Assembly (NCBI GenBank): GCA_008933765.1
Contig: WBUK01000007.1
Span: forward strand, 62,001-126,000
Origin: Ignavibacteriaceae bacterium
GTDB lineage: Bacteria; Bacteroidota; Ignavibacteria; Ignavibacteriales; Ignavibacteriaceae
Reading direction: 5' to 3'
Length of the DNA: 64,000 bases
In this document: positions 62,716 through 64,000 of the stretch, in pieces
Layout of the letters: the number at the start of each line of letters is the position of its first letter
Position numbering within the stretch: the first letter of the stretch is position 1
Program-made: the position numbers and the translations under genes
Notes under the pieces: model-generated
Database searches by the model: none
Told to the model about the DNA's origin: nothing
What the model saw: only the letters and a program-made list of their open reading frames with translations

Positions 62716-64000
62716 TTACTTTAACAGCAACATCTTTTTGATTGATTTGAAATCTGCTGTGTTAATTTCATAGAAATAAAGACCGCTCGGAAGTGCTGCT
62801 GCGTCAAAGTTTACTTCGTGATACCCGGCTTCCGTTTCACCGTTTATAAGTGTTGCAACCTTTTGTCCGATTGCATTATACACACTCAGCGTAACCGTTC
62901 CGCTCACCGGAATCGAAAAGCGAATCTTAGTGCTCGGGTTGAACGGGTTCGGATAGTTCTGTTCCAATGCGTAAACAGTCGGGTTAAGTTCAACTTCAAC
63001 CGTTGGTGAATATTCAAACGAGCCGTCGTTATCAATCTGTTTCAGCCTGTACTGAATTTTGTTGCCAAAGGCTTTATCATCAACGAAGTTATAGTATTTT
63101 GGTGAGTTTGCCGTTCCGTGTCCCTCAACGAACCCAATTTTCTGCCACTCATCACCACCTGTGCTCCTCTGAACTTCAAAACCGTTGTTATCAACTTCAG
63201 TTTTTGTCTCCCAGTTAAGCATAACCTTGCCCGCCAAAGCCTTCGCCGTGAAGGATGAAAGTTCAACAGGGAGTGGTTCCGCTTCACTGACCATTACGAA
63301 TTCAGAAAAACTTTCAACTCCACTGTAAACATATTCGTCCGTCGCTGCCTCATAAGTCAAGGTTCCAACCAAAGCAAATGCACCCGATCCTGGTGTAGCT
63401 CTTTTGTATAGGTCAATTGATTTATTCTCAGGGTCGGTTATTCCTGTCAGGCTGCTTGCTTTGAATCTAAGCTCCGCGGAAGTGAAAACTAATCCATTAC
63501 CCTCAATCACCCAACGCCAATCGGATACATTTTTCCCACCGGGTAATCCTGTCTGATCTACAGGTGCACCTTCATACCGGGTAAGTGTAACGGTTGCGCC
63601 TGTTGTAACATTGGTAAACACAATCGAAGCCCCGGTTCCTATAAAAGAAATTGCAGGATTTCCCGTTGCAACGGATTGTGTGTAATTGTTGGGTGTATAT
63701 TCAAATGGAGGTGTACCTAAGTGTGACGCATCGTCTGTATTATACATATCCCATTCAGTGGTTAATGTTGGAAAACCCGATACCGGGTTAGAGGTAATAC
63801 CACTCTTAACCGTAGGCTTCCTACGAAGGGTTTTATCTACGGTTGTATATCCTCCGTCGCCAGTCCAAGCTGCTACCGGATCAGAACCAATCCTGCCAAA
63901 AATATCTACATAAGAGGAAGTGGATATTTTGTATAATGCTAAGGCATCATCACCGTTGAAGTTACATGCATCATTGTTTTCTGCAGTAACTCCATCTGGA
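62716..64000 (-). CDS. Lamin-tail-domain protein with YPNPFNPS sorting domain, 3' part
   Basis: The minus-strand frame is open to the window edge; the start lies outside. The visible part (428 codons) begins in a lamin-tail (LTD) domain: FNGDDALALYK, VDIFGRIGSDPVAAW, KTLRRKPTVKSG, a pattern well known from surface nucleases and other exported proteins of Bacteroidota. A spacer with YTPNNYTQSV, a Fn-like domain (PLPVELSSFTAKALAGKVML, NKIQYRLKQIDNDG) and the sorting domain EQNYPNPFNPSTKIRF follow. A nuclease domain, if any, would be upstream and is not visible. The window therefore cannot show its activity. Confidence 0.85.
   Translation of the reverse strand, partial: PDGVTAENNDACNFNGDDALALYKISTSSYVDIFGRIGSDPVAAWTGDGGYTTVDKTLRRKPTVKSGITSNPVSGFPTLTTEWDMYNTDDASHLGTPPFEYTPNNYTQSVATGNPAISFIGTGASIVFTNVTTGATVTLTRYEGAPVDQTGLPGGKNVSDWRWVIEGNGLVFTSAELRFKASSLTGITDPENKSIDLYKRATPGSGAFALVGTLTYEAATDEYVYSGVESFSEFVMVSEAEPLPVELSSFTAKALAGKVMLNWETKTEVDNNGFEVQRSTGGDEWQKIGFVEGHGTANSPKYYNFVDDKAFGNKIQYRLKQIDNDGSFEYSPTVEVELNPTVYALEQNYPNPFNPSTKIRFSIPVSGTVTLSVYNAIGQKVATLINGETEAGYHEVNFDAAALPSGLYFYEINTADFKSIKKMLLLK

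Overview
The window looks like chromosomal DNA from a member of the Ignavibacteria (Bacteroidota/Chlorobi side of the FCB group). Five secreted proteins end in the QNYPNPFNPS/T-type C-terminal sorting domain typical of that group's type IX secretion cargo. PorV/PorQ-like and carboxypeptidase-regulatory TonB-dependent receptors are present. One promoter (4499-4530) has the Bacteroidota form TTTG-N20-TAnnTTTG. I recognise no rRNA, tRNA, CRISPR array, phage or transposase gene.

Layout. 1-3.3 kb: 5' part of a fused 2-oxoglutarate dehydrogenase (minus) divergent from pdxH. 3.5-11.4 kb: an EamA transporter divergent from a seven-gene TetR-controlled efflux operon (TetR, lipoprotein adaptor, ATPase, TolC-like channel, second ATPase, two ABC-2 permeases), comparable to E. 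coli ybhGFSR with the ATPase split in two. 11.5-14.8 kb: TonB receptor plus DUF4249 lipoprotein. 15.0-23.8 kb: first surface locus (large TonB receptor, VPNPY-tailed cargo, PorV-like protein, two beta-propeller proteins). 24-31.3 kb: secreted DPP4-type peptidase, yidD, nadK, glycosyltransferase, AmmeMemoRadiSam enzyme, pyruvate kinase. 31.7-36.8 kb: a small membrane protein, a PAS histidine kinase, a LonB-like protease and a small helical protein. 37.3-47.6 kb: second surface locus, a likely operon of M20 peptidase, exported cyanophycinase-like protease, sorting-domain protein, MurR/RpiR regulator, TonB receptor, VPNPY cargo and PorV-like protein. 48.4-50.6 kb: serine acetyltransferase and cysteine synthase. 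50.7-54 kb: GNAT-like protein, acyl carrier protein, KAS III-like enzyme, glycosyltransferase. 54-64 kb: prolyl oligopeptidase, PPK2 kinase and three sorting-domain proteins, the last cut by the window edge.

Two themes stand out. First, TonB receptor, long cargo with a VPNPY tail, and PorV-like outer-membrane protein occur together in the same order twice, suggesting a transferable uptake/secretion cassette with its own shuttle protein; the second copy sits with an exported cyanophycinase-like enzyme and a sugar-phosphate-type regulator. Second, the DNA is full of decayed minisatellites of two kinds. In-frame ones sit inside otherwise conserved enzymes (serine acetyltransferase 5 x 27 bp, KAS III 6 x 15 bp, a Gly-rich insert in a sorting-domain protein). 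Others start at a gene's 3' end, so the last codons and the stop codon are repeated one to three times downstream (ABC permease, yidD, KAS III, a sorting-domain protein, a glycosyltransferase), in three cases with a 72-74 bp stop-to-stop spacing. I know of no description of these 'echoed gene tails' and regard them as the most novel signal here.
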